From assembly GCF_000147695.2 (NCBI RefSeq), contig NC_015958.1:164501-228500 (forward strand): DNA of 64,000 nt, given 5' to 3'. Of the stretch, positions 42,610-51,585 are shown one piece after another. The position numbers and the translations under genes were made by a program. The notes beneath the pieces are model-generated. The model saw only the letters and a list, made by a program, of their open reading frames with translations. It made no database searches and was not told where the DNA came from. The stretch is from Thermoanaerobacter wiegelii Rt8.B1 (GTDB taxonomy: Bacteria; Bacillota; Thermoanaerobacteria; Thermoanaerobacterales; Thermoanaerobacteraceae). Every line of letters begins with the position of its first letter. Position 1 is the stretch's first letter.

Positions 42610-43958
42610 ATCTCCTTGGGATTGTTAAATATATAGTGGGTTTAGGTGCCAATGTATTTCTTCCAGTTATAATGTTCCTACTTGGATTAATTTTTGGATT
42701 GAAACCAGGGAAAGCGTTACGAGCAGGTTTAACATTAGGCGTTGCTTTTACAGCCATAAATCTATTTATTTCTCAGTTATTGGTTGGACAGATAGCGCCA
42801 GCTGCACAGGCAATGATTAATCGGACAGGTTTAAAATTAACTGCAATGGATATAGGCTGGCCGGCAGCTTCTACAATAAGTTGGGCCTGGCCATACGCAG
42901 CAAGTATGTTTCTTGTGCAGATTTTACTTAATTTATTGCTTTTGTGGGTTGGCTTTACTAAGACATTAAATGTAGACCTGTGGAATGTTTGGCAAAAAGT
43001 TTTTGCAGGTGCAATAATATATGGAATTACAGGGAATCTACTCTGGTCATATGTTCTGGCAGTGGCGATAATAATAATTGAATTGAAATTAGGTGATTTA
43101 ACTGCTAAGAGGGTACAAGAAGTCAGCGGAGTACCTGGAATATCAGTTCCACATGCGTGTGCAACATGGTTAGTAATGGTGACGCCAGTAGCATATCTTC
43201 TTGATAAGGTACCTGGTTTAAATAAACTAAAAGCAGATCCAGCTGCAATACAAAAGAAATTTGGATTTTTAGGTGAAAATTTGATAATTGGATTAATAAT
43301 GGGGCTTTTGATTGGAGGTTTGGCCGGATATTCATTTGATAATATATTGAAGCTTGGCGTTGCAACCGCTACTGTAATGGTAATGTTGCCACGAATTGTT
43401 GGAATATTTATGGAAGCACTTATGCCAATATCAGAAGCAGCATCGGACTTTATGAAAAGTAGATATCCTGGCCGAGAATTCTATATCGGGCTTGATTGGC
43501 CAATTTTAGCTGGACATCCAACAACAATTACTTCTGCTATATTATTGATTCCTGTACTTGTGTTGCTATCAGTAATTTTGCCAGGTAACACTACTTTGCC
43601 ATTTGGTGATTTAGGAAACTTTGGGTGCTTAATGGCACCAGTAGTTGCCATAACAAGCGGCGACCTGATTAAGACGTTGATAATAGGTGTATTTGTATTA
43701 GCTATTAGTTTATGGGGAGCAAGTGCAGTAGCGCCTTCATTCACAATGCTTGCAAAAGAAGCGGGAGTTCAAATACCAGAAAACGTATCCCAGATTACCT
43801 GGTTAAAAACATCGCCAATAATTTGGGGCGCTGTAGAGATGGCAAAGAAAAATATAGGAGTTGTAGTAATAATAGTTGTATTAGCAATCATTAGCTTTTA
43901 TTTGTTGAAGAAATACTACTCAGGAGAAAATATTAAGTCAGAATCGACGAAAGTCTAA
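42606..43958 (+). CDS. PTS EIIC permease, galactitol (GatC) type
   Basis: A 450-aa integral membrane protein with about 10-12 hydrophobic segments. Hallmarks are GANVFLPVIMFLLGLIFGLKPGKALRAGLTLGVAFTAINLF at the N-terminus, DIGWPAASTISWAWPYAAS, and EFYIGLDWPILAGHPTTITSAILLIP, the segment that carries substrate-binding residues in GatC. The length equals the family norm. The substrate need not be galactitol: neighbouring genes point to a sugar acid or related polyol. A strong hairpin without T-run follows the stop. Confidence 0.93.
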   Translation: MNLLGIVKYIVGLGANVFLPVIMFLLGLIFGLKPGKALRAGLTLGVAFTAINLFISQLLVGQIAPAAQAMINRTGLKLTAMDIGWPAASTISWAWPYAASMFLVQILLNLLLLWVGFTKTLNVDLWNVWQKVFAGAIIYGITGNLLWSYVLAVAIIIIELKLGDLTAKRVQEVSGVPGISVPHACATWLVMVTPVAYLLDKVPGLNKLKADPAAIQKKFGFLGENLIIGLIMGLLIGGLAGYSFDNILKLGVATATVMVMLPRIVGIFMEALMPISEAASDFMKSRYPGREFYIGLDWPILAGHPTTITSAILLIPVLVLLSVILPGNTTLPFGDLGNFGCLMAPVVAITSGDLIKTLIIGVFVLAISLWGASAVAPSFTMLAKEAGVQIPENVSQITWLKTSPIIWGAVEMAKKNIGVVVIIVVLAIISFYLLKKYYSGENIKSESTKV

Positions 43959-43975
43959 ATAATTATATGATTAAT

Positions 43976-44007
43976 AGGTTGATCACACATTTTTGTGTGG
44001 TCAACCT
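43976..44007 (+). terminator. intra-operon 14-bp hairpin after EIIC
   Basis: AGGTTGATCACACA pairs with TGTGTGGTCAACCT across a 4-nt loop. No T-run follows, so it may be an RNA-stabilising or processing hairpin that sets the PTS/enzyme ratio. Confidence 0.5.
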
Positions 44008-44043
44008 AAATACTAAATATAAGGAAAGTGAGTGAGGTAGAGT

Positions 44044-45081
44044 ATGAGAACTGTTCTAATAAAAGAAAATGAACTTCGTAAAATATGCGTTACGTTACTT
44101 ATGAAATGGTCTGTGCCAAAAGATGATGCAGAAACAATAGCCGATACAATTGTAGAGGCGAATTTAAGAGGGGTAGACACTCATGGTGTTGCAATATTGC
44201 CTACATATTTAAAGAGACTGAGAAATGGTGGTGCTAACCCCAACCCAAATGTGAAAATTGAAAAAGAAGGTATTTCATTTTGTGTATTCAATGGAGATAA
44301 TGCTTTGGGGGCTGTAGTTGCCAAAAAGGCGATGGAAAAGGCTATAGAAGAATCAAGGAGCAAAGGGTTGTTTGCTTCTTTTTGTAGAAATAGTAACACG
44401 TTCGGCCCAGCCTTTTATTACAGCTCTCTGGCTGCAGAAAAGGGAATGGTTGGAATAGCAATATGTAATGCACCACCAAGCATGCCGCCATGGGGAGGGA
44501 AAGAGCCTCTCATAGGGACAAATCCAATATCAGTGGCTATTCCTGTAAAAAATGACAAGCCTATTGTATTGGATATGGCTACCAGTGCGGCAGCAAAATC
44601 TAAGATCTATTTGGCAATAGAAAAAGGAGAAAAAATCCCAATCGGATGGGCTTTGGATAAAGAAGGGAAACCAACCGATGATCCAAAGAAAGCATTGGAT
44701 GGTGTTCTGCTACCGATGGGAGGCCATAAGGGTTATGGCCTAGCACTTATAGTAGATATACTTGCTGGATTATTATCAGGAGCAGGCTTTTTGGATAAAG
44801 TTTTGTCATTGCACAATCAAATAGATAAACCGCAAAATGTTGGCTTTTTGCTTATGTGTCTTAATCCCTCTCTAATTCTTGATGCAGACAAATTTTATAG
44901 CTCAATAGAAGAACTTAGAAGAAAGATTAAATCATGTCAAACTGCTGATGGAACTGAATTTATTTTGTTACCAGGAGAAAAAGAATATATGACGAAGGAA
45001 ATTCGTCTAAAAAATGGTATTCCTATTCCTGAAAGCATTATGAGTCAATTAGAGGAGTTACTTGAGGAAAATAAAATCTAA
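44044..45081 (+). CDS. Ldh-family (malate/L-lactate/2-ketoacid) oxidoreductase
   Basis: A 345-aa enzyme of the PF02615 fold: VEANLRGVDTHGVAILPTYLKRLRNGGANPNP with the catalytic His, FARNS-like FCRNSNTFGPAFYY, GTNPISVAIPVKNDKPIVLDMATSAAAKSKIY and GGHKGYGLALIVDILAGLLSGAGF. The family uses NAD(P)H to interconvert 2-ketoacids and 2-hydroxyacids; members include malate, ureidoglycolate, 2,3-diketogulonate and (R)-sulfolactate dehydrogenases. In this context a sugar-acid or keto-acid substrate is likely. It starts 35 bases after the hairpin. Confidence 0.9.
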   Translation: MRTVLIKENELRKICVTLLMKWSVPKDDAETIADTIVEANLRGVDTHGVAILPTYLKRLRNGGANPNPNVKIEKEGISFCVFNGDNALGAVVAKKAMEKAIEESRSKGLFASFCRNSNTFGPAFYYSSLAAEKGMVGIAICNAPPSMPPWGGKEPLIGTNPISVAIPVKNDKPIVLDMATSAAAKSKIYLAIEKGEKIPIGWALDKEGKPTDDPKKALDGVLLPMGGHKGYGLALIVDILAGLLSGAGFLDKVLSLHNQIDKPQNVGFLLMCLNPSLILDADKFYSSIEELRRKIKSCQTADGTEFILLPGEKEYMTKEIRLKNGIPIPESIMSQLEELLEENKI

Positions 45082-45112
45082 CTTTTGGAATCATTTAAGG
45101 GTGGTGATTTAG

Positions 45113-45889
45113 TTGAATATGTTTTATGGTAAAAATGTGATTGTAACAGGTGGAAGCAGCGGGATAGGTTTTGCAATAGCTAAAAAATTTGCAGAAGAGA
45201 ATGCCAATGTTCTTATAATAGGCAGAAACACCGAAAAACTGGATTCCGCGGTTAAGAAAATAAAAAACGCAACAAATGGTAGGGGTAAGGTTTGCGGATA
45301 TGTTTGCGATGTAAGTAATTATGAAGACATCAAAAAAGTTAGTTATAGCATTGTAACTGAGGTAGGTATTCCTGAAATCTTGATTAATAATGCAGGCGGA
45401 TTTACGAATAAAATACAGTGGGAGGAGATTACCGACGACCTCTGGAATATGTCAATAAAAACCAATCTTTTAAGTATATTTTATTGTACAAAAATTTTTG
45501 CCAAATATATGAAAGAAAAGTGTATCAAGGGGTCTATAGTTAATATTGGATCTTCTAGTGCACTTCAAATAAAAAATGATAAAATGCACTATACTATAAC
45601 AAAATCTGGCGTCCACACCATGACTAAAATTCTCGCACTGGATCTAGCAAAATATGGTATACGTGTAAATGCTGTGGCACCAGGACCTACCCTAACAGAA
45701 AAAGTAAAAAGCAGATTTGAAGACAAAGGCTTATTAGAACAAGAACAAGAGCGTATTAATAAAATTCCTTTAAAAAGATATGCATTACCTGAAGAAATAG
45801 CAGAGGCAGTGGTTTTTTTAGCATCAGATAAAGCGTCTTTTATTACCGGAGTTATATTACCAGTGGATGGAGGTTATACCATTGGTTAG
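45113..45889 (+). CDS. SDR-family oxidoreductase
   Basis: A 258-aa classical short-chain dehydrogenase. NAD(P)-binding motif VIVTGGSSGIGFAIAKKFAEE, NNAGG, the catalytic Ser (GSIVNIGSSSALQ), the Tyr-x-x-x-Lys (MHYTITKSGVHTMTK) and the C-terminal FITGVILPVDGGYTIG are all present. The substrate is unknown; relatives in sugar-acid clusters oxidise gluconate-type compounds. The TTG at 45113 has GGTGGTG 6 bases upstream. The stop overlaps the next gene. Confidence 0.93.
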   Translation: MNMFYGKNVIVTGGSSGIGFAIAKKFAEENANVLIIGRNTEKLDSAVKKIKNATNGRGKVCGYVCDVSNYEDIKKVSYSIVTEVGIPEILINNAGGFTNKIQWEEITDDLWNMSIKTNLLSIFYCTKIFAKYMKEKCIKGSIVNIGSSSALQIKNDKMHYTITKSGVHTMTKILALDLAKYGIRVNAVAPGPTLTEKVKSRFEDKGLLEQEQERINKIPLKRYALPEEIAEAVVFLASDKASFITGVILPVDGGYTIG

Positions 45890-46199
45890 ATTGAGGGTAC
45901 TTGTGGTGCAAACTTCATGTATTGTTAATAATACTAGAATAATAAACCTAGTCAACAGTAGTTTAGAAAAATTGAATATTTTTGATGCAGATGTTTTTGA
46001 GATAAATTATTTTGATGTAATTAACTGGGACTCAAATTTTTCTATTGTGATAAGCCCGGCTCCAGTTAACATTGAGTTAAACTCCCAGGTATTAATTATA
46101 CCAACAGCGTATGCAGGATTAATGAGTCAAGAAGAGTTTGATGCTAAGTTTAGAGAGAGTATTAAAAATATTGTAAGTGTTTCTCGGCTAGATTCATAA
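45882..46199 (+). CDS. unrecognised 105-aa protein overlapping the SDR gene
   Basis: A TTG start with GGAGG 8 bases upstream overlaps the SDR stop by 8 bases, which argues for a real coupled gene. The sequence VRLRVLVVQTSCIVNNTRIINLVNSSLEKL...SIVISPAPVNIELNSQVLIIPTAYAGLMSQEEFDAKF suggests a small alpha/beta protein. The start vaguely recalls EIIB-like folds, but no Cys-x-G loop fits. I do not recognise a family. Confidence 0.65.
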   Translation: MVRLRVLVVQTSCIVNNTRIINLVNSSLEKLNIFDADVFEINYFDVINWDSNFSIVISPAPVNIELNSQVLIIPTAYAGLMSQEEFDAKFRESIKNIVSVSRLDS

Positions 46200-46312
46200 A
46201 ATCGATATAAGAAATATCTGGGGGAAACGTAGGCCTTATTTGAAATAGCCTAAATGAAGATTTTTTAAAATATGTACAAATCTAAAATAGAGCATTAGGA
46301 GGCACTCTGCAA

Positions 46313-47272
46313 ATGAAAAAATGGAAAGTTGTTAGTACAGCAGTTACATTTGGAAAAATTAATAAAGAACCAGTAAAACGTCTCGAAGAATTTGGTTGTG
46401 AAGTTGTACTTAATCCTTTTGGAAGACCTTTTACAAATGAAGAAATAATAAGATATGCTTCTGATGCGGATGCACTGATAGTAGGAAATGATAAAGTTCC
46501 AGGGGATGTTATCAAAAAATGTAAGAAACTCAAGATTATTGCAAAACATGGAGTAGGAGTAGATAGCATCGACGTTAAAACTGCGAATCAATTAGGCATT
46601 GTTGTTACTAATGCCCCTGGCACTAACAGCGAAGAAGTTGCTGATTTAGCTTTTGGATTACTTCATATGCTTGCTCGTGGGCTTTATCAAGCAAATACTG
46701 ATACAAAAAATGGTAAGTGGATTAAGCCAGTTGGTATAAGTTTAAGCAAAAAAACTATTGGAATTATCGGAGTTGGTACAATAGGTACTGCAGTGGCAAA
46801 ACGAGCTACTGGATATGATATGAATATTTTAGGATATGATATCAAGAAAAATCCATTAGCCTTGGAGCTAGGAGTAAAGTATGTGGGGCTAGATGAACTT
46901 TTATCAGAAGCAGATTTTATAAGTTTGCATTTACCATTAACCAACGATACATTAAATATTCTTAATGCAGATAAATTTAAATTAATAAAAAAAGGTGCTA
47001 TTATGATTAATACTGCTAGGAGTCAACTTATTGATAATGAAGCTCTTTACAACTCTTTGATAGATGGAACTTTAAAGGGGTATGCTACTGATGTATATGA
47101 TTTTGAACCTCCAATGCATTTGCCTCTTTTTGATTTACCTAATGTTATATTAACACCTCATATTGGTGGAACAACTGTTGAATCAAATAAACGAATGGGT
47201 AATACTGCCGTTGATAATGTAATTGCAGTTTTAAAAGGCGAAACTCCTCCTAATATTGTTTTGGTTGATTAG
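46313..47272 (+). CDS. D-isomer-specific 2-hydroxyacid dehydrogenase (SerA-like)
   Basis: A 319-aa enzyme. The Rossmann motif is TIGIIGVGTIGTAVAKRATGYDMNILGYDIK. The catalytic residues lie in MINTARSQLIDNEALYNSL (Arg), the Glu in VYDFEPPMH and the His in LTPHIGGTTVES. It should reduce or oxidise a 2-keto/2-hydroxyacid with NAD(H). It is not necessarily phosphoglycerate dehydrogenase, since there is no ACT domain and the neighbours are sugar-acid genes. The ribosome site is GGAGG 11 bases before the ATG. A damaged paralogue lies at 50101. Confidence 0.9.
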   Translation: MKKWKVVSTAVTFGKINKEPVKRLEEFGCEVVLNPFGRPFTNEEIIRYASDADALIVGNDKVPGDVIKKCKKLKIIAKHGVGVDSIDVKTANQLGIVVTNAPGTNSEEVADLAFGLLHMLARGLYQANTDTKNGKWIKPVGISLSKKTIGIIGVGTIGTAVAKRATGYDMNILGYDIKKNPLALELGVKYVGLDELLSEADFISLHLPLTNDTLNILNADKFKLIKKGAIMINTARSQLIDNEALYNSLIDGTLKGYATDVYDFEPPMHLPLFDLPNVILTPHIGGTTVESNKRMGNTAVDNVIAVLKGETPPNIVLVD

Positions 47273-47305
47273 AGCTAAGCTAAAGTAAATGAGGGGAGAT
47301 ATTAA

Positions 47306-47596
47306 ATGCCTAGTATAAAAAAAGCAATTCTTTTAAATAAAGCGGATAGTGTTGCAACGGCATTGTCACAGATTCAAAAGGGTGATGTTGTAGATATTAT
47401 CTATAATAATGAAACAGTTAATAGACTAATTGCATTAGATGATATAGAAATATACCACAAAATCGCAGTAGTACCTATTCAATCCGGAAATAACGTTTAT
47501 AAATATGGGGAGGTTATAGGTAAAGCTATTAAATCTATAGAAATTGGCCAGTGTGTTCATATAGATAATATAGAGAGCGTGAGGGGTAAGAAATGA
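47306..47596 (+). CDS. UxaA-family dehydratase small (SAF-domain) subunit
   Basis: A 96-aa protein resembling the N-terminal SAF domain of altronate/galactarate dehydratases: AILLNKADSVATALSQIQKGDVVDI at the start and KIAVVPIQSGNNVYKYGEVIGKAIKSIEIGQCVHIDNIES, the usual HKIA-x(n)-KYG-x-IG motif. Such domains exist as separate small subunits in several dehydratases and in sulfolactate sulfo-lyase (SuyA). It overlaps the large-subunit start by 4 bases. Confidence 0.88.
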   Translation: MPSIKKAILLNKADSVATALSQIQKGDVVDIIYNNETVNRLIALDDIEIYHKIAVVPIQSGNNVYKYGEVIGKAIKSIEIGQCVHIDNIESVRGKK

Positions 47597-48761
47597 AAAT
47601 TAAGGCATACAAAAGACCAGATGGTAAATATGGAATAAGAAATAAAGTTTTAATTTTACCTTCTGTAGGATGTGCAAATGAAACAGCGAGATTAATATCA
47701 GAACAAGTTCAAGGTACGACATATATAAATAATCCAAAGGGATGCGGGCAAATTGGAAGTAGCGTGGAACTTATGCACAGGACTTTAATAGGGTTGACTT
47801 TAAATCCTAACGTATATGGAACCATTATAGTTGGATTGGGATGTGAAACTATTCAAGCTTATGATTTATATAAAGAAATTAAAAAAGGAGTAATAAACCA
47901 GTAGAAGTCATAAGTATACAAAGAGAAGGAGGAACACTAAAAACTATACAGAAGGGAATTAAATTAGCACGAAAAATGGTAGAAGAGATGTCAAAAATAG
48001 AGCGTGAAGAAGTTGACATTTCTAATATAACATTAGCAACTAATTGTGGAGGTTCTGATGCTACTTCTGGAATAGCTGCTAATCCAACATTAGGATATTG
48101 CAGTGATATTTTAATAAAAGAAGGGGCTACAGTATTTTTGGGTGAAACTACAGAATTCATTGGAGCGGAACATATATTAGCCAGAAGAGCAAAAAATGAA
48201 AAAGTTAGGAATAACTTATTAACAATAGTTAAAAATTTAGAAAACGAGTTTATTAGATTAGGAATAGATGTTAGGGGCGCGAATCCTTCACCGGGAAATA
48301 TTAAAGGAGGATTGAGTACTTTAGAAGAAAAATCATTAGGTTCGATTATGAAAGGTGGAACAAGTATTATTAATGAAGTTGTACGTTATGGAGAAATTCC
48401 GAAAGAAAAAGGTCTCATTATAATGGATACACCAGGTTATGATATTGAATCTGTTACGGGTATGGTAGCTGGAGGAGCGCAGATATGTGTATTTACCACA
48501 GGGAGAGGTACTCCTATTGGTAATCCTATTATACCTTTAATTAAAATAACTGGAAATAAACAAACGTATGAAAAAATGTCGGATAATATTGATTTAGATG
48601 TTTCGGATATAATTGAAGGGAAAAAAAGCATTAAAGAATGTGGTGAAATGCTTTTACAAGAGATAATAGATGTATGTAATGGTAAATTAACAAAAGCAGA
48701 AATATATGGATTTTCAGAAACGTGTATATATAGAAATCAAGAGATTTGGTGTTCATGGTAA
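47593..48761 (+). pseudogene. UxaA-family dehydratase large subunit, frameshifted
   Basis: The first frame (47593-47904) encodes IKAYKRPDGKYGIRNKVLILPSVGCANETARLI...GCGQIG and ends at a TAG. The sequence continues one base out of frame as KPVEVISIQREGGTLKTI and on through TLATNCGGSDATSGIAANPTLG, EFIGAEHILARRA, ANPSPGNIKGGLSTLEEKSLG and IMDTPGYDIESVTGMVAGGAQI to 48761. A single missing base near 47895 (within GTAATAAACC) explains the break. Restored, the protein would be about 389 aa, the normal length of altronate dehydratase/SuyB large subunits. It is a pseudogene unless this is a sequencing error or programmed shift; no slippery site is evident. Confidence 0.88.
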
Positions 48762-48865
48762 GCTAATAAAACATTTCTTAGATTATAAGAAGTTAAAAGT
48801 AAGAAGGAAGTATAAAAAGGTTCAACGTAAGTAAGATATTTAAAATGAGGAGGGGAGAAATAAGG

Positions 48866-50011
48866 ATGAAGATTACATCATTAAAGGTATATAAGGTAAA
48901 ACCAAGATGGATATTTTTAAAGATAGATACAGATGAAGGGATTAGTGGATGGGGTGAATTGATTTCGGGTACTAAAACAGAAACAGTTGTTGCAGGCGCA
49001 TATGAAATGGGAGAGTATCTTATTGATAAAGACCCGAGACAAATTGAGGATATGTGGCAAGTAATGTATAGGTCTTTTTTTAGAGGCGGTCCTATAAATA
49101 TGACAATTTTATCAGGCATAGAAATGGCATTATGGGACATAAAAGGCAAATATTATAATGTGCCAGTATATGAATTATTGGGCGGAAAAGCAAGAGACAA
49201 AATAATGGTTTACTCATGGATTGGTGGAGATAGACCCTCAGATGTAGTGGAAGCAGCTTTGGATAGGAAGAATAAAGGTTTCAAGGCAATAAAAATGAAC
49301 GCCACAGAGGAACTTCATTATATTGATTCATATAAAAAAATTGAAGCTGTTATTGAAAGAGTGGCATCAATAAGAGATGCTGTTGGTTATGAAATGGAGA
49401 TAGGGATAGATTTCCACGGACGTGTTCATAAGGCAATGGCTAAAGTTTTAGCTAAAGAATTAGAAAAATACAGGCTGATGTTTATAGAAGAACCTGTACT
49501 ACCCGAAAACAATGAAGCACTGAAGGAAATAGCAAGTCATACATCCATACCTATTGCGACAGGTGAAAGATTATATACTAGGTGGGGATTCAAAGATGTA
49601 TTAAAAAGCGGTGTTGTAGATATAATTCAACCCGATGTAGCATTAACAGGGGGTATTCTTGAAGCTAAAAAAATATCTGCTATGGCAGAAGCGTTTGATG
49701 TAGCTGTAGCTCCACATGCTCCGTATGGTCCAATTGCACTTGCTGCTACATTACAATTAGATATCTGTACACCTAATGTGTTTATACAAGAACAAAGCTT
49801 AGGCATACACTATAATCAAGGTTTTGATTTACTTGATTTTGTAAAGAATAAAGAAATCTTTGCGTATAAGGATGGCTTTGTCGATATTCCAACGGGCCCA
49901 GGACTTGGTATTGAAATCGATGAAGAATTAGTCAAAAAAGTTGATATGGAAGGATTACATTGGACTAACCCAAAGTGGAGGAATTACGATGGAACGGTAG
50001 CTGAGTGGTAA
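48866..50011 (+). CDS. dgoD: D-galactonate dehydratase-like enolase-superfamily enzyme
   Basis: A 381-aa enzyme aligned over its full length with E. coli DgoD: MKITSLKVYKVKPRWIFLKIDTDEG, MWQVMYRSFFRGGPI, VYSWIGGDRPSDV, GIDFHGRVHKAMAK (metal Asp and His), LMFIEEPVLPEN (metal Glu), IATGERLYTRW (metal Glu), APHAPYGPIALAA (catalytic His) and the C-terminal WRNYDGTVAEW. It dehydrates an aldonate, typically D-galactonate, to 2-keto-3-deoxygalactonate. ATG 48866 has AGGAGGGGAG upstream. It sits between the broken UxaA-type gene and KDPG aldolase 2, supporting a sugar-acid route. Confidence 0.93.
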   Translation: MKITSLKVYKVKPRWIFLKIDTDEGISGWGELISGTKTETVVAGAYEMGEYLIDKDPRQIEDMWQVMYRSFFRGGPINMTILSGIEMALWDIKGKYYNVPVYELLGGKARDKIMVYSWIGGDRPSDVVEAALDRKNKGFKAIKMNATEELHYIDSYKKIEAVIERVASIRDAVGYEMEIGIDFHGRVHKAMAKVLAKELEKYRLMFIEEPVLPENNEALKEIASHTSIPIATGERLYTRWGFKDVLKSGVVDIIQPDVALTGGILEAKKISAMAEAFDVAVAPHAPYGPIALAATLQLDICTPNVFIQEQSLGIHYNQGFDLLDFVKNKEIFAYKDGFVDIPTGPGLGIEIDEELVKKVDMEGLHWTNPKWRNYDGTVAEW

Positions 50012-50100
50012 TATTATTAAGCAGTAAATAACGCATATATCGGATAATTAAAAAGCAATTTAAACAGTAAATAACATTGGATTTTCAAGGGGTGATACAA

Positions 50101-50845
50101 TGTCTAAGTATAAAGTTGTGATTACTGCTAGATCGTTTGGTGAGAGCAGTGATGAGCCGTTCAATATATTAAAAGGGAATGACTGTGAAACGCTAATAAT
50201 AACTCCGTGGCTGATTTGGTAATTGGGCTCATGCTCGTGCTTGCAAGGAATTTACTTGCTGTAGATAGAATTGTGAAATCTGGCGGATGGAAGAGAATAA
50301 TGGGTACTGAAATCTACGGAAAGACTCTGGGCATAATTGGCTTAGGAAAGATAGGGAAAGGTGTTGCAAAGAGAGCTAAGGGTTTTGATATGAATGTACT
50401 TTGCTATGATGTTTATCCAGATCTAAAATTTTCAGAAGAATATGGAGTAACTTATTGCTCATTTGAGGAACTTTTGAAGCAGTCAGATATTGTAACTATC
50501 CATGTTCCATTGACACCGGAGACAAAAGGTCTTATTGGCGAAAGAGAACTTGGCATGATGAAACCAACTGCTTTCTTGATAAATACATCAAGAGGTGGTA
50601 TTGTAGATGAACGCGCACTATACAATGCTTTAGCGAATAAGAAAATAGCAGGGGCTGCACTTGACGTTATGGAACAAGAGCCACCCATTAATAGCCCACT
50701 TCTTCAGCTTGACAATGTTGTAATAACATCCCATATTGGAGGATACACATGTGAGGCCATTACTAATATGGGAATTGTGGCTGCAAAAAATGTTGTACTA
50801 GTGTTAAATAAAAAGCAAGGCGCACACATAGTTAATGGCGAATAA
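50101..50845 (+). pseudogene. 2-hydroxyacid dehydrogenase with internal deletion
   Basis: The intact start (ATG behind AGGGGTG) encodes MSKYKVVITARSFGESSDEPFNILKGNDCE and then runs out of frame. From about 50207, another frame gives NNSVADLVIGLMLVLARNLLAVDRIV and a normal NAD-binding domain (LGIIGLGKIGKGVAKRAKGFDMNVLCYD, INTSRGGIVDERALYNAL, VITSHIGGYT). About 60-65 residues of the substrate-binding domain are missing and the frame is shifted. It is a paralogue of the intact gene at 46313. Confidence 0.88.
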
Positions 50846-50864
50846 TTTTTAGGAGGGAATGATT

Positions 50865-51512
50865 ATGAAAAGCTATGAGGTATTAAATAAGATTAAGGAA
50901 GTAGGAATTTGTGCAATTGTAAGGGGTACATCCGTTGATTCATTATATAGAATTGCAGATTCACTGATTGCAGGGGGAATAAAAGCTATTGAAGTTGCAT
51001 TTAATACCCCTGGTGCTGCTAAGATGATAGAAAAACTTGTTGAAAAATATAGTGATCAGGTATTAGTAGGTGCAGGTACTGTCTTAGATGCTGAAACTGC
51101 GAGAATTGCTATACTGTCAGGAGCATCATTTATATTATCACCTTCTTTAAATCTAGAAATGATAAAAATATGCCAAAGGTACAATGTACTACCTGTTCCG
51201 GGCATTTCGACACCTACAGAAGCAGTAACAGCGTGGGAAAATGGAGCGCAGATTGTTAAAGTGTTTCCTGCTGGAGTCTTTGGGCCAAACTATATAAAAC
51301 AGTTAAAAGGACCTTTATCGCAAATAGAAATGATGGCAGTTGGGGCAGTAAATCTTGACAATTTTAAAGATTTTATAAAAGCTGGAGCATGTTCTGTAGG
51401 AATAGGCAGTGAGCTTGTAAATAATAAGCTTGTCGAGGAAGGAAAGTTTGATGAAATAACAAAGAGAGCTGCAGCATTCGTAAATGCGTTTAAAGAAGTT
51501 AATGGTAAATAA
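50865..51512 (+). CDS. KDPG/KHG aldolase family protein 2
   Basis: A 215-aa class I aldolase with ICAIVRGTS, the catalytic Glu in GIKAIEVAFNTPG and the Schiff-base Lys in GAQIVKVFPAGVFGP. LVGAGTVLDAETARIAILSGA is common to paralogue 1. The two copies differ at many positions (for example FPGESLGP versus FPAGVFGP), so they are old paralogues, perhaps acting on different ketodeoxy-acids. ATG 50865 is chosen over 50859 for its 8-base spacing from AGGAGG. Confidence 0.93.
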   Translation: MKSYEVLNKIKEVGICAIVRGTSVDSLYRIADSLIAGGIKAIEVAFNTPGAAKMIEKLVEKYSDQVLVGAGTVLDAETARIAILSGASFILSPSLNLEMIKICQRYNVLPVPGISTPTEAVTAWENGAQIVKVFPAGVFGPNYIKQLKGPLSQIEMMAVGAVNLDNFKDFIKAGACSVGIGSELVNNKLVEEGKFDEITKRAAAFVNAFKEVNGK

Positions 51513-51518
51513 CCAAAT

Positions 51519-51577
51519 TTGTTTTTCCTCCCCTGTTTCTGTATAATTAATGTGCAGGATAAACAAGACAGGGGAGG
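51519..51577 (+). promoter_or_regulatory. promoter of the MFS gene with an 11-bp inverted repeat
   Basis: TTGTTT (51519-51524), 17 bases, TATAAT (51542-51547). The arms TCCTCCCCTGT (51526-51536) and ACAGGGGAGGA (51568-51578) form a perfect inverted repeat spanning the spacer and the ribosome site. The right arm contains the Shine-Dalgarno sequence. It could be an operator pair; the left arm is upstream of the expected transcript start, so an mRNA hairpin is unlikely. Confidence 0.65.
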
Positions 51578-51585
51578 ATATTTTG

